Assembly: GCA_026168605.1 (NCBI GenBank)
Contig: JAPFDX010000001.1
Location: 186,001-250,000 of the forward strand
Length of the DNA: 64,000 nucleotides
Direction of reading: 5' to 3'
Origin: Roseburia sp.
GTDB taxonomy: Bacteria; Bacillota; Clostridia; Lachnospirales; Lachnospiraceae
Below the pieces are notes generated by a model, which saw only the letters and a list, made by a program, of their open reading frames with translations, ran no database searches and was not told the origin of the DNA. Shown piece after piece: positions 48,058-58,064 of this stretch; position 1 is the first letter of the stretch; every line of letters begins with the position of its first letter. Made by a program: the position numbers and the translations under genes.

Positions 48058-48969
48058 TTACATCACGCTCCTTCCCGTGAGTTCAAGGAAGATGTCCTCA
48101 AGGCTCCTTTGTTCCTCGGCAAGTGAGAGGATGCCAAGTCCGTTGGAAAAAAGAAGCGTTCCGGCGCGCAGAATATCCGCCTCTTTTCCCGTATTTAAGT
48201 AAAGTCTCCCGTGTGCACAGGCACATGGAAGCGCCGCCTGCTTTAGGATGCGAAGCGCCGTTTCATCATCCGTTGTGTGAAGCAGCATCCGCGCGCGGCT
48301 GTGCTCGTGGAGCGCCGAAAGACGGTCCTGAAAGATCAAAACGCCGTGATTGATGATGCCGACATGGTTTGCCATCTGGTCGATTTCCGAGAGCAGGTGG
48401 CTCGATACAAAAACGGTGATCCCATACTGTTCACAGAGACGGCGGATGAGTTCGCGCATCTCCTGAATGCCGGCAGGGTCGAGACCGTTGGTCGGCTCGT
48501 CTAAGAGCAAAAGCTTTGGATGACCGAGCAGCGCCGCGGCAAAGCCGAGCCGCTGTTTCATGCCGAGCGAGTACTGGGACGCCTTTTTGTGCTGTGCGTC
48601 TGTCAGACGGACGGTGCGGAGCACCTCGTCGACCTCCTTTTTCCCGGTCTGCTTTAAATCCGCGATCAGGGAGAGATTTTCCCGTCCGGTCAGGTGTCCG
48701 TAGAAGGCGGGTGATTCAATGAGCGACCCGGTGGAGCGCAGCAGCGCGATCCGGTTTTTCGCGTCGGCGTTTTGTCCGAGTACGCGGATCTGACCTCCGG
48801 TTGGCTTGACCAGTCCCAGGATCATTTTCATGGTGGTGGATTTTCCCGCGCCGTTTGGTCCGAGGAAGCCGTAGATACAGCCCTCCGGAACGGCTAAGTC
48901 CAGCTCCGAGACGACGCGCTGGTTTTTGTATTGCTTTGTGAGCGCACGTGTTTCTATGATGTTTTTCAT
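48058..48969 (-). CDS. ABC transporter ATP-binding protein (lantibiotic immunity type), cassette 2
   Basis: Walker A GPNGAGKST, YSLGMKQRLGFAAALL, LLLLDEPTNGLDPAG. Confidence 0.95.
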   Translation of the reverse strand: MKNIIETRALTKQYKNQRVVSELDLAVPEGCIYGFLGPNGAGKSTTMKMILGLVKPTGGQIRVLGQNADAKNRIALLRSTGSLIESPAFYGHLTGRENLSLIADLKQTGKKEVDEVLRTVRLTDAQHKKASQYSLGMKQRLGFAAALLGHPKLLLLDEPTNGLDPAGIQEMRELIRRLCEQYGITVFVSSHLLSEIDQMANHVGIINHGVLIFQDRLSALHEHSRARMLLHTTDDETALRILKQAALPCACAHGRLYLNTGKEADILRAGTLLFSNGLGILSLAEEQRSLEDIFLELTGRSVM

Positions 48970-49029
48970 GACAGTTACCTCCGTTTTTTCTTTTGCCGTT
49001 TCGGCATAGGTCTATCCTAAAGGCAAAGG

Positions 49030-49068
49030 CTTAAAGCAGACTGAAAGCCGCCTTATTTTTTCCTTAAG
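49030..49068. promoter_or_regulatory. Four phased CTTAAG-like repeats (11-bp period), candidate response-regulator operator
   Basis: CTTAAA 49030, CTGAAA 49041, CTTATT 49052, CTTAAG 49063. Confidence 0.65.
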
Positions 49069-49139
49069 TTTTGGGGCAGGGCTCTGGCATTGCGGAGAAA
49101 AATAAGGTATATTGGGGAGAGAAAAGGAGAATCCGTACC

Positions 49140-49853
49140 ATGAATTTATATAATTGCAGTATCCTTCTGGTGGATGACAATGAAAAGCTTGCGGGCATGA
49201 CCTGCGATATTTTGAGAAAGAGCGGCTACGAGACCGTCTATACGGCGGGGAGCTGCAAAGAGGGGATGGAGGTATTTTTACGGGAGACGCCAAAGCTTGT
49301 GATTTTGGATATCATGCTTCCCGACGGGGACGGTTATACCTTATTCCGGCGGATGCGCGAGGCGTCCGCCGTCCCGATTTTGTTTTTGTCGGCGAAGGAC
49401 GAGGACAATGACAGATTGTTCGGGTTGGGGCTTGGCGCGGACGACTATATCACCAAGCCGTTTCTGCCGCAGGAGCTCGTGCTCCGCGTCAATGCGATTT
49501 TGACACGCTCCTATTTTCGCGGGCAGGAGGCGGACGCTGATGAAACACTAGATCTCTCCGGCAGGGAGGTTTCCTTAAAAAATGCGACTGTCACCTTCGA
49601 GGGAACGACCACGATGCTCACGGCGAAGGAACTGCTCCTGTTAAAAAAGCTTGCGGCGAACCGCGGCAACGTCGTGACCTTTGACGCCTTAACGCGGGCG
49701 GTATGGAATGATGATTATTATGGATATGAGAATACTCTGATGGTACATATCCGCCATCTGCGGGAAAAGATCGAGGCAGACCCCTCCCATCCGGTCTGGC
49801 TTTTAACCGTGCGCGGGATTGGGTATCGCTTGTTAAAGGAGAGTCAGCGATGA
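49140..49853 (+). CDS. OmpR-family response regulator, cassette 2
   Basis: ILLVDDNEKLAGM..DIMLPDGDGY..KPF receiver plus winged helix (VHIRHLREKIEADPSHP). Confidence 0.95.
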   Translation: MNLYNCSILLVDDNEKLAGMTCDILRKSGYETVYTAGSCKEGMEVFLRETPKLVILDIMLPDGDGYTLFRRMREASAVPILFLSAKDEDNDRLFGLGLGADDYITKPFLPQELVLRVNAILTRSYFRGQEADADETLDLSGREVSLKNATVTFEGTTTMLTAKELLLLKKLAANRGNVVTFDALTRAVWNDDYYGYENTLMVHIRHLREKIEADPSHPVWLLTVRGIGYRLLKESQR

Positions 49854-51244
49854 AAAGTCTGTGGAAAATATGCAGAAGGTATATTTTGTCGGGAATTTTT
49901 CTGGCAATGCTGCTGCTTTACTTAAATTTTGCGTTGTTTATCTATATCGGTGTCACCAATATGGGCAGGGCGAACGGGCGGGACATCAGCCGCGAGACGA
50001 TGGATGCGGTGGTAAATGCACTGAGGCAGGAAAACGGCGTGCGCGTGATGGGGGAGGAGGGGATGCGTCTTCTCTCTGAGAGCTCTTTTGTGTGGGCGAT
50101 GCTTTTGGATGAGAGCGGAGAGGTCGTGTGGAGCTGGGAGCTACCGGCGGAGCTAGAACATCGTTACAGCATCGGCGATGTCGCCGCCTTAAGCCGCTGG
50201 TATCTAAACGATTATCCGGTGCGCGTCTGGCGGAACGGCGGGGAGCTGATGGTTTTTGGCATGGATCAGGACAGCGTCGTGCGTTTCAGTGTGATCTATG
50301 ACCTTGCGATGGTGCAAAATATGCCAACCATGTTCGGGCAAATGCTGACGACAAATCTCATCCTGCTGCTCGTGCTGTCGCTGTGGCTTGCCTACCGGTT
50401 TTACCGCTCGATGCGCCCGATCGCGCGGGGCTTAGAGCACCTGCCGGAAAAGGAACACGGGCCGGTTCCGGAAAAGGGGATGATGGGCGAACTGGCGGCA
50501 AAATTAAACGAGACGGCGCGTCTCTTGGAGTGGCAGGAGGAAAAACTCACAGAGCGTGACGCGGCGCGCACGGAATGGATTGCGGGCGTGTCGCACGACA
50601 TCCGCACGCCTCTGGCGCTGATCACGGGATATGCGGACGAGCTTTCCGGGAGCAGCATGACAGTGGAGGAGACGCAGAAAAGAGCGCAGGTCATAAGAGA
50701 GCAGAGCCTTATCATCCGTCAGTTGATCGCGGACTTAAATCTCACCTCCAAGCTGGAATACCAGGCGCAGTCGCTTACGCTTGTCACGGTTTCCCCCGTC
50801 GCTTTGCTGCGGGAATGTGTGGCGGAATATTATAATCAGGGGCTTTCGGGGAAATACGAGCTGGAGCTTTCCGTGGATGAGGCGGTGGAGCCGTTTAAGA
50901 TCTGCGGCGATGTGAATCTGCTGATGCGGGTTTTTCGGAATCTGATCGGCAACAGTATCCGCCACAATCCGGACGGGTGCTGCATTTTTGTGACGGCTGC
51001 ACGGTGTGAGGACGGGCTGTGCCTTACCTTTGCCGACAGCGGAGCGGGGATCCCTGCGCAGATCGTTGAGACGCTTTTAGGTCAACAGAAAACGGCTGCC
51101 GGGGGTACCGGACAGCCGCCGCACATTATGGGACTTCGCATCGTCGCACAGATCATCCGGGCGCATGGCTACAAGCTTCTCTGGAAGGAGCGCGCCAATG
51201 GAACGTACGATGTGCAGATACAGATGCACGCGTCCCGGACTTAA
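49850..51244 (+). CDS. Sensor histidine kinase, cassette 2
   Basis: GVSHDIRTPLALITGYADEL, LIGNSIRHNPDG; sensor region similar to the cassette 1 HK. Confidence 0.94.
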   Translation: MKSLWKICRRYILSGIFLAMLLLYLNFALFIYIGVTNMGRANGRDISRETMDAVVNALRQENGVRVMGEEGMRLLSESSFVWAMLLDESGEVVWSWELPAELEHRYSIGDVAALSRWYLNDYPVRVWRNGGELMVFGMDQDSVVRFSVIYDLAMVQNMPTMFGQMLTTNLILLLVLSLWLAYRFYRSMRPIARGLEHLPEKEHGPVPEKGMMGELAAKLNETARLLEWQEEKLTERDAARTEWIAGVSHDIRTPLALITGYADELSGSSMTVEETQKRAQVIREQSLIIRQLIADLNLTSKLEYQAQSLTLVTVSPVALLRECVAEYYNQGLSGKYELELSVDEAVEPFKICGDVNLLMRVFRNLIGNSIRHNPDGCCIFVTAARCEDGLCLTFADSGAGIPAQIVETLLGQQKTAAGGTGQPPHIMGLRIVAQIIRAHGYKLLWKERANGTYDVQIQMHASRT

Positions 51245-51262
51245 GACGTGCCGGAAAACGAA

Positions 51263-53008
51263 TCACTCGACCAGCGTGAGCGCAGAAATATCGGAGTCGA
51301 TCGTGAACGAGTAGTTGGTGTAATAGACCACAAAGCCCGGCGCGCCGCCGCCCGGTTTTTTCACATTTTTTTTCTGGAGATAATCGATCTCGACCTTGTC
51401 GCCGCCGCGCCCTTTGGAGTAGTATGCCGCCAGTCTTCCGGCTTCCTCAAAGACGCGGTCCGGCAGCTCCTCATTGTTAGATTTTACGATGACATGGGAG
51501 CCGGGAATCCCCTTCGCATGAAACCACCAGTCATTTCCGGTTGCAAATTTAAAAGTAAGCTCTTCGTTCTGGTAATTATTTTTGCCGACGTAAATATCGT
51601 AGCCGTCGGAGGAGCGGTAGTGGAAGGGCTTGCTTTTTATTTTTGCCTTCTTGTCCGTCCGCTTCCGCTTGATATAGCCAAATTCCGTGAGTTCCTCCTT
51701 GATCTGCACCAGATCGTCCTCCGTGAGCGCGATGTCGAGGGAGGCGGAAATGCTTTCCAGATGAGAGATCTCTGTCTCTGTCTCAAGGATCAGATCGGTA
51801 AGCGCCTCGTAGGTGCGCTTTAGCTTGTTGTAGCGGTCAAAATATTTTTGCGCGTTTGCCTTCGCGTCAAGCTGTGGGTCCAGCGGGATCTTTATCATTT
51901 CATTCGTGTAATAATTGAGCGCTTCAAGATCCTTTGCGCCCTCGGCAAGTCCATAGCCGTAGGTGTGGATCAGCTCGCCGTAAACCTTGTATTTCTCGCG
52001 CTTTTCGGTGTCCTTTAACTGTTTTTCCTGAAGGGCATATTTTTTGCGGCTGCGTTCCAGCGCATTTCCAACGATGCGGCGCAGGTCGGCAGATTTCTGA
52101 CGGATGCGGGTGTAGATATTTTTGGAGGCGTAATACTCCTCCAGTACGCGGGAAATGGAGTCGTAGTCCGTCACGGTATAGTCATCCGTCTCGTATTCCG
52201 TGAGCCGGAAACAGAAAAAGTCGACAGGCTCCCTGCCGCGCGAGATAATGTTCGGGCGGTAGCTGTGGTTTGCGACATCCTCCATCATCCAGTGGAAATT
52301 GTGGTAAAGGTGCAGCTTTGCGTCGCTGCTTAGGGAAGCGACCGGCAGATCTCCGTCAATGGACGCCCGAAAGCAGATTTCGTTCGCCATGACCGGGCTG
52401 ACGCCGGTAAAGGAGGTGTAGACTGCCTTTGCGATGGAGGACGGTTTTGTCATGACGCTTTCAAAAAAGGCGGACTCCGTCACCTCAAGCGGGTTTAATT
52501 TGTCACTCTGCGTCGCGGGAATACAGTAGGCGCGTCCCGGAAGAACCTCGCGCACCGAACTCATCATCGCCGAGACGTGCTTGATGCTGTCGATGATCAT
52601 TCCGTCGGAGTTGCAGAAAATAATGTTGCTGTGCTTGCCCATCAGCTCGATGACCAGTGTTTTTTTGCAAAGATCGCCCAGTTCGTCCAGATGCTCGATC
52701 TCAAAATGGATGATGCGCTCCATCTGCGGCTGGTAAATGCGCACAATGCGCCCGTTGGCGATATGCTTGCGCAGCAGCATACAAAAATTCGGCGCCGTCA
52801 GGGGGCTTGGTTTATTGTGTTCCGTCAGGTATAAAAAGGGCAGGGAAGCGCTTGCGGACATGGCAAGCCGGAACTGTCCGCCCGTTCCTTTCAGCGTAAA
52901 GAGCAGCTCGTCGTTTTCCGGCTGCGCGATCTTGCTGATCCTCGCATTTAAAATCGTCTGATTCAGTTCATATACTAAATTGGATATTACGAAACCGTCG
53001 AAAGCCAT
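51263..53008 (-). CDS. NFACT family protein (RqcH/FbpA-like)
   Basis: MAFDGFVISNLVYELNQTILNARISKIAQPENDELLF..GNDWWFHAKGIPGSHVIVKS. Confidence 0.94.
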   Translation of the reverse strand: MAFDGFVISNLVYELNQTILNARISKIAQPENDELLFTLKGTGGQFRLAMSASASLPFLYLTEHNKPSPLTAPNFCMLLRKHIANGRIVRIYQPQMERIIHFEIEHLDELGDLCKKTLVIELMGKHSNIIFCNSDGMIIDSIKHVSAMMSSVREVLPGRAYCIPATQSDKLNPLEVTESAFFESVMTKPSSIAKAVYTSFTGVSPVMANEICFRASIDGDLPVASLSSDAKLHLYHNFHWMMEDVANHSYRPNIISRGREPVDFFCFRLTEYETDDYTVTDYDSISRVLEEYYASKNIYTRIRQKSADLRRIVGNALERSRKKYALQEKQLKDTEKREKYKVYGELIHTYGYGLAEGAKDLEALNYYTNEMIKIPLDPQLDAKANAQKYFDRYNKLKRTYEALTDLILETETEISHLESISASLDIALTEDDLVQIKEELTEFGYIKRKRTDKKAKIKSKPFHYRSSDGYDIYVGKNNYQNEELTFKFATGNDWWFHAKGIPGSHVIVKSNNEELPDRVFEEAGRLAAYYSKGRGGDKVEIDYLQKKNVKKPGGGAPGFVVYYTNYSFTIDSDISALTLVE

Positions 53009-53235
53009 AAAAATTCTATCTCCTGTGTTTGTTTTTGCTGCAGGGCAACGCATTTATTATAGTTGATACGCCGCAGAAACGCAAGGGTGAGGGTCTGCGA
53101 GAGAAGAACTGTATGAAAAGAATGGTTAGCTTATTTGAGAGAACACAAGCCAGTTGTCTATGATGATATATTGTGTCAAAAATATTGTTTTATTAGGTCA
53201 GGTGGTATGTTATTATGGAAGTAGGAGGATTTGCT

Positions 53236-54579
53236 ATGTTCAGAGAAGATGAAAGAAACGAATTCAAAAAGACTACAAGTGAATTAAATGAAGCGATGAT
53301 ATCTATATCCAGCATACTAAATAAGCATGGTTCGGGAAAGATATACTTTGGATTAAAAAACAATGGGACACCGAATAGATTTACAATTGCAGATTCAACG
53401 ATCCGTGATGTGTCAAGAAAAATCTTTGAAGCTATCAGACCGCAGATCTTTCCTGAAATAAAAACGGAATTTATCGATGACGTTGAAATAATCATTGTAG
53501 ATTTTGAAGGTAAGAACAAACCGTACTCTGCATTTGGAAAATACTATAAGCGTGTTGCTGATGAAGATCGTGAAATGTCTCCTGGAGAGCTTAGAAGTAT
53601 GATGATCGACCAGGAATATGAGGAAAATTGGGAAAACAAATCATCTGGAGAAACAGTACACGATGTAGATGAAACTACACTCAACAGTTTTTATAAAAAT
53701 GCAACAAGTTGTGGCAGACTGCCGGAATTGGGGACAGATGCACATACGCTTATGCAAAAACTGGGATTATTAAATGGGGAAGATCTGACCAATGCAGGCA
53801 GAATGCTCTTTTCTAAAAATCATCCAATAACTTTGAAAATGGCAGTATTTGCTACGGAACATAAAAATACATTTCTTGATATATCACGAGTAGAAGGAAA
53901 TATATTTGAATTAATTGATGCTGCAACCAGCTATATCATTAAAAATATTCGATGGAGTTCCCGCATTGGTGATGATGGAATTCATAGAATTGAAACACCG
54001 GAAATCCCTATTGATGCTATACGAGAGGCTGTTATTAACAGCTTTGCCCATGCAAGGTATGATTCCTCCGTGCAGCATGAAATAGATATATATTCTAATC
54101 GCATATCTATTATCAATCCAGGATCTTTTGCAAATGAGTTTCGTCCGGAGGATTTTGCAACAAGAGATCTGCACTCTTTTCTTCGCAATGAGTTAATTTC
54201 AAAGACATTATATTTATGCAAAGATGTTGAAACATTTGGGTCAGGATTGCGAAAAATATATACGCTCTGTCAGGAGAATGGAGTCGAGATTGGATATATT
54301 GATTCTGATAATGATTTTACGATAGAGTTTTCCAGAGTTGATCGAAATATTATGTCATTGAATGACACAATAAATGACATAACAAATGGCACAATAACAG
54401 AAATGGAAAGCAAAGTGCTTGATCTGATTAGAAAAGACGGAAGTATAACGATTGCCCAATTAGTAGATTTGTGTGGTAGATCACAACGTACAATCACAAG
54501 GGCTCTTTCTTCCTTGAAATCAAAGCAGTTAATTGAGCGAATTGGATCGAATAAAAGTGGAATATGGAAGGTAAAATAG
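53236..54579 (+). CDS. AlbA_2 (Schlafen-type) putative DNA-binding/ATP-binding protein with C-terminal HTH
   Basis: EFKKTTSELNEAMISISSILNKHGSGKIYFGLKNNG..EIPIDAIREAVINSFAHARY; C-terminal winged-HTH-like region; RBS taggagg. Confidence 0.88.
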   Translation: MFREDERNEFKKTTSELNEAMISISSILNKHGSGKIYFGLKNNGTPNRFTIADSTIRDVSRKIFEAIRPQIFPEIKTEFIDDVEIIIVDFEGKNKPYSAFGKYYKRVADEDREMSPGELRSMMIDQEYEENWENKSSGETVHDVDETTLNSFYKNATSCGRLPELGTDAHTLMQKLGLLNGEDLTNAGRMLFSKNHPITLKMAVFATEHKNTFLDISRVEGNIFELIDAATSYIIKNIRWSSRIGDDGIHRIETPEIPIDAIREAVINSFAHARYDSSVQHEIDIYSNRISIINPGSFANEFRPEDFATRDLHSFLRNELISKTLYLCKDVETFGSGLRKIYTLCQENGVEIGYIDSDNDFTIEFSRVDRNIMSLNDTINDITNGTITEMESKVLDLIRKDGSITIAQLVDLCGRSQRTITRALSSLKSKQLIERIGSNKSGIWKVK

Positions 54580-54706
54580 TGTAAATCTGGCTATGTTTAT
54601 TTGGGCAATATTGGGAGTATGGCAAAAGGAACAGTAGTTTTCTCTTTACTTTTTTGCTGTGTCATAGTAAATTTATGGAAGAAGCAAAATATAGAATGAG
54701 GAGGAT

Positions 54707-56506
54707 ATGATGGCAAAAGAATTACCAAAAAGAAGTGAAGTAAAAGAAGAATATACATGGGACTTAAGCGCGATGTTCGTCTCAAAGGAGGCGTGGGAGG
54801 AGCAGCTTGCTGCCTGCCAGAGCCTGACCGGGGAACTGGAAGCCTTTGAGGGGAAGGTGACGGCATCGGCAGAGAATCTTCTCACCGTGCTCGAGAAGTC
54901 GGCGGATGCAGAGCAGAAGCTTGAGCTTGCCTTCAGCTATGCGGAGCGTCTCTTTGACCAGGATCAGAAGAATACGGCGCATCAGGCGATGTCCCAGAGG
55001 ATGTACACACTCTATACCGACTATTCCAGCCGCACCGCGTTTATCGTGCCGGAGATTTTGGCGGCGGATACGGACTTGCTGGAGCAGTATCTAAACGAAG
55101 AGCCGGAGCTTGCGCTTTACCGTGGGCAGATCCGGGAGATCCAGAGACGCAAGGCGCACAGCCTGTCCGCGGAGATGGAGAAGCTCGTCGCAATGACCGG
55201 AGAGATGGCACAGGTGCCGGATCAGGTATTTTCCATTATCAGCAATGCGGATATGGTCTATCCGCAGATCACGGATGAGAATGGCGAGACTGTGCGCCTT
55301 TCCCATGGCAATTTTGTTCCGCTCGAGGAATCGGCAGACCGCCGTGTCAGAAAGGACGCCTTTGAGAATTTTTACAGTGTCTACAAGCAGTTTGCAAACA
55401 CTTTGGCAGGTCTTTATAACGGTCAGGTGAAGCAGCAGATTTTTTATGCGAAGGCGAGAAACTATCCCTCCACGCTTGAGGCTGCCGTGGATGCGAACAA
55501 CGTGCCGTCCAAGGTGTACTACAATCTGGTGGAGACTGTCAACAAGAACATGGACAAGATGCACCGCTATGTAAGGCTGCGCAAGAAATGCCTCGGTGTG
55601 GACGAGCTTCATATGTATGACATCTATACGCCGATGATCGCGGACGTTGCGAAAAAGATCCCGTTTGAGGAGGCGAAGGAGACGGTGTTAAAGGCGCTGG
55701 CTCCGCTTGGCGAGGATTATGTTTCCAAAGTAAAAGAGGGCTTTGAGAGCCGCTGGCTGGACGTCTACGAGAATGAGGGCAAGCGAAGCGGCGCTTACTC
55801 CGCAGGCGCTTACGGCGCACATCCGTATGTACTGTTGAACCATAACGATACGCTTGACAATATGTTTACGCTTGCGCACGAGATGGGGCACGCGATGCAC
55901 TCCTATTACTCCAATGAAAACCAGCCGTACATCTATGCAGGCTATAAGATTTTTGTCGCTGAGGTGGCGTCCACCTGCAACGAGATTCTCTTGATGGAGT
56001 ATCTGCTTGCGAATACCGAGGATCAGAAGGAGCGGGCATATCTGCTCAATCACTATCTCGACAGCTTTAAGGGAACGGTATACCGTCAGACGATGTTTGC
56101 GGAGTACGAGATGCGCTCCAATGCGATGGTGGAAAACGGTGAGAACCTGACAGCGGAGAATCTCTGCGCACTGTATCTGGAGCTCAACAAAAAGTATTAC
56201 GGTCCGGATATGGTTTCCGATGAGGAGATCTCCTATGAGTGGGCGAGAATCCCGCATTTCTACTATAATTTCTATGTGTACCAGTATGCGACAAGCTTTT
56301 CTGCCGCAGTTGCGATCGCGCATGAGATTTTGGAGAAGGGCGCTCCGGCTGTGGAACGCTACAAGGAGTTTTTGTCCGGCGGCTGCTCAAAGTCTCCGGT
56401 AGAGCTCTTAAAGATGGTCGGCATCAATATGGAGGAAGCGACTCCGATCCAGAATGCGCTCGATGTGTTCGGCGAGGTGCTGGACGAGATTGAGACATTG
56501 ATTTAA
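54707..56506 (+). CDS. pepF: Oligoendopeptidase F
   Basis: TLAHEMGHAMHSYYS (HExxH-type metallopeptidase M3B). Confidence 0.95.
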   Translation: MMAKELPKRSEVKEEYTWDLSAMFVSKEAWEEQLAACQSLTGELEAFEGKVTASAENLLTVLEKSADAEQKLELAFSYAERLFDQDQKNTAHQAMSQRMYTLYTDYSSRTAFIVPEILAADTDLLEQYLNEEPELALYRGQIREIQRRKAHSLSAEMEKLVAMTGEMAQVPDQVFSIISNADMVYPQITDENGETVRLSHGNFVPLEESADRRVRKDAFENFYSVYKQFANTLAGLYNGQVKQQIFYAKARNYPSTLEAAVDANNVPSKVYYNLVETVNKNMDKMHRYVRLRKKCLGVDELHMYDIYTPMIADVAKKIPFEEAKETVLKALAPLGEDYVSKVKEGFESRWLDVYENEGKRSGAYSAGAYGAHPYVLLNHNDTLDNMFTLAHEMGHAMHSYYSNENQPYIYAGYKIFVAEVASTCNEILLMEYLLANTEDQKERAYLLNHYLDSFKGTVYRQTMFAEYEMRSNAMVENGENLTAENLCALYLELNKKYYGPDMVSDEEISYEWARIPHFYYNFYVYQYATSFSAAVAIAHEILEKGAPAVERYKEFLSGGCSKSPVELLKMVGINMEEATPIQNALDVFGEVLDEIETLI

Positions 56507-56513
56507 TACTGTC

Positions 56514-56553
56514 AAACAACGAGCGGCACGCTTTGCGAGCCACTCTTATGTCA
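56514..56553 (-). repeat. 40-nt hairpin repeat, copy 2
   Basis: Reverse complement tgacataagagtggctcgcaaagcgtgccgctcgttgttt, 38/40 identical to 24436-24475. Confidence 0.8.
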
Positions 56554-56559
56554 ATTTAA

Positions 56560-56604
56560 AACTGCCGTCAGGGATAAGTGTAAAACGTATCCCTGACGGC
56601 AGTT
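56560..56604. terminator. Bidirectional terminator
   Basis: AACTGCCGTCAGGGATA..TATCCCTGACGGCAGTT. Confidence 0.85.
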
Positions 56605-56628
56605 CTGGTTTTATATGAACACCCTAAA

Positions 56629-57063
56629 CTAAAGCCAGGGTTTTAGTGCCTCGACCAGTTCCTCCTCCATTTTTATCAGCTCCTTTGCCTTTTGCACGGA
56701 GCTTTTGTCCGCTGCTACATACTCGTTCAGATAGCGTTGGATCGTTTTTATTCCCATGTGGCAGCCGTCTGTCACAAGTTCTGCGCAGACGCGGTCGCTG
56801 TCATTTAAGGCGAGCTTTGCGTTTGTTTTCAGCCATGACATACCCTTTGCCATAGCGCCGGGATCCTTTGTCTCGTCGCCGTTTTGCTGCAGGAGCACAT
56901 GGATTTCATTGCCAAGCCGCTCGTGCCGTTCCTTCGCTGTCGCGAGCAATTCCGAAAGTTTTGGTTCCTTTACATTTTCCAGTATCTCGTTGATGGAAAA
57001 GACTGCCATCTGTGTTCCTGCGTTACATTCGCGCAAAAGAGAAATAGTATCGGTCGTTGTCAT
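56629..57063 (-). CDS. Hypothetical helical (ferritin-like) protein
   Basis: Predicted all-helical: RECNAGTQMAVFSINEILENVKEPKLSELLATAKERHERLGNEIHVLL. Confidence 0.7.
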   Translation of the reverse strand: MTTTDTISLLRECNAGTQMAVFSINEILENVKEPKLSELLATAKERHERLGNEIHVLLQQNGDETKDPGAMAKGMSWLKTNAKLALNDSDRVCAELVTDGCHMGIKTIQRYLNEYVAADKSSVQKAKELIKMEEELVEALKPWL

Positions 57064-57246
57064 GGTAAATCCTCCTTAATTATGGACTGACTGTATGGGA
57101 ACAGTATTTGCAGGGAGGTGAAAATTATGCACAGACAGAGGCTGCGTTGAGCTGTCTGCAAACGGAGGATTGTTTTACAGATCCCTGCGCGGGTGTTACA
57201 CTAAAGACAACAAATTTATGTCAATCAAAAAATGGAGGAAATTTCT

Positions 57247-57996
57247 ATGCACGAAATAGGAGCAGTCATCAGTCAGAGCAGACAAAATCAAAAAATGACG
57301 CAGGAGGAATTTGCGGCGAGACTGGGTGTGACGCCGCAGGCAGTCAGCCGCTGGGAGCGCGGTATTGGTATGCCGGACATTTCGCTGGTCGAAGGCATCT
57401 GTCGTATTCTGCAGATCAGCGCGAACCAGCTTCTGGGCTTTTCGGGGCAGCGTGTGGTGGAAAACAACGACGCCGCGCTGGAAAAAGAAATCTGCGGCAA
57501 TCTCTTTGCCGAGCCATTGTCTATTGAGATCGGAAGCGGGTTGATCCCATGCTTTGCGGAGGGGACAAAAACGGATCTTGTCAACCGGGAACGAAGAAAG
57601 CTGGTCGGCGAAACGGGAATGCTTGTTCCGCTGCTCCGCATCCGCGACAGGGAGGAGCTTGGCGCGCTCGAAATCTGTATCCGCTGCTATGACAGAGTCC
57701 TGCTGCAGACGCAGTTGGAACGCGTGGACGGGACGACGTATGAGACGGTGGTCAAAATGGTGTTTGAGCAGTGCAGACAGCATTACGATGAGGTGCTGAA
57801 CAAGCAGCTTGTAAAGACACTGGCCGATCAGTTGAAGGAACAGTATCCGGGTGTGGCGGACGGGCTTGTGCCGGAGAGAATCAGCTACCTGACACTTGAG
57901 CGTTGTCTGCAGGAGCGGGTACGCACGCAGGGGAATATCCGGGATATGATCCACATTCTGGAGGAGCTCGAGAGCCAGCTTGCGGCAGAAGATTAG
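57247..57996 (+). CDS. XRE family helix-turn-helix regulator
   Basis: IGAVISQSRQNQKMTQEEFAARLGVTPQAVSRWERGIGMPDISLVEGICRIL. Confidence 0.93.
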   Translation: MHEIGAVISQSRQNQKMTQEEFAARLGVTPQAVSRWERGIGMPDISLVEGICRILQISANQLLGFSGQRVVENNDAALEKEICGNLFAEPLSIEIGSGLIPCFAEGTKTDLVNRERRKLVGETGMLVPLLRIRDREELGALEICIRCYDRVLLQTQLERVDGTTYETVVKMVFEQCRQHYDEVLNKQLVKTLADQLKEQYPGVADGLVPERISYLTLERCLQERVRTQGNIRDMIHILEELESQLAAED

Positions 57997-58064
57997 TGGG
58001 GACTGTGTTTCGTACTTTACATCACTACACTGCTATGGTAATTTAATGGCAGGAGGTAGAAGTC

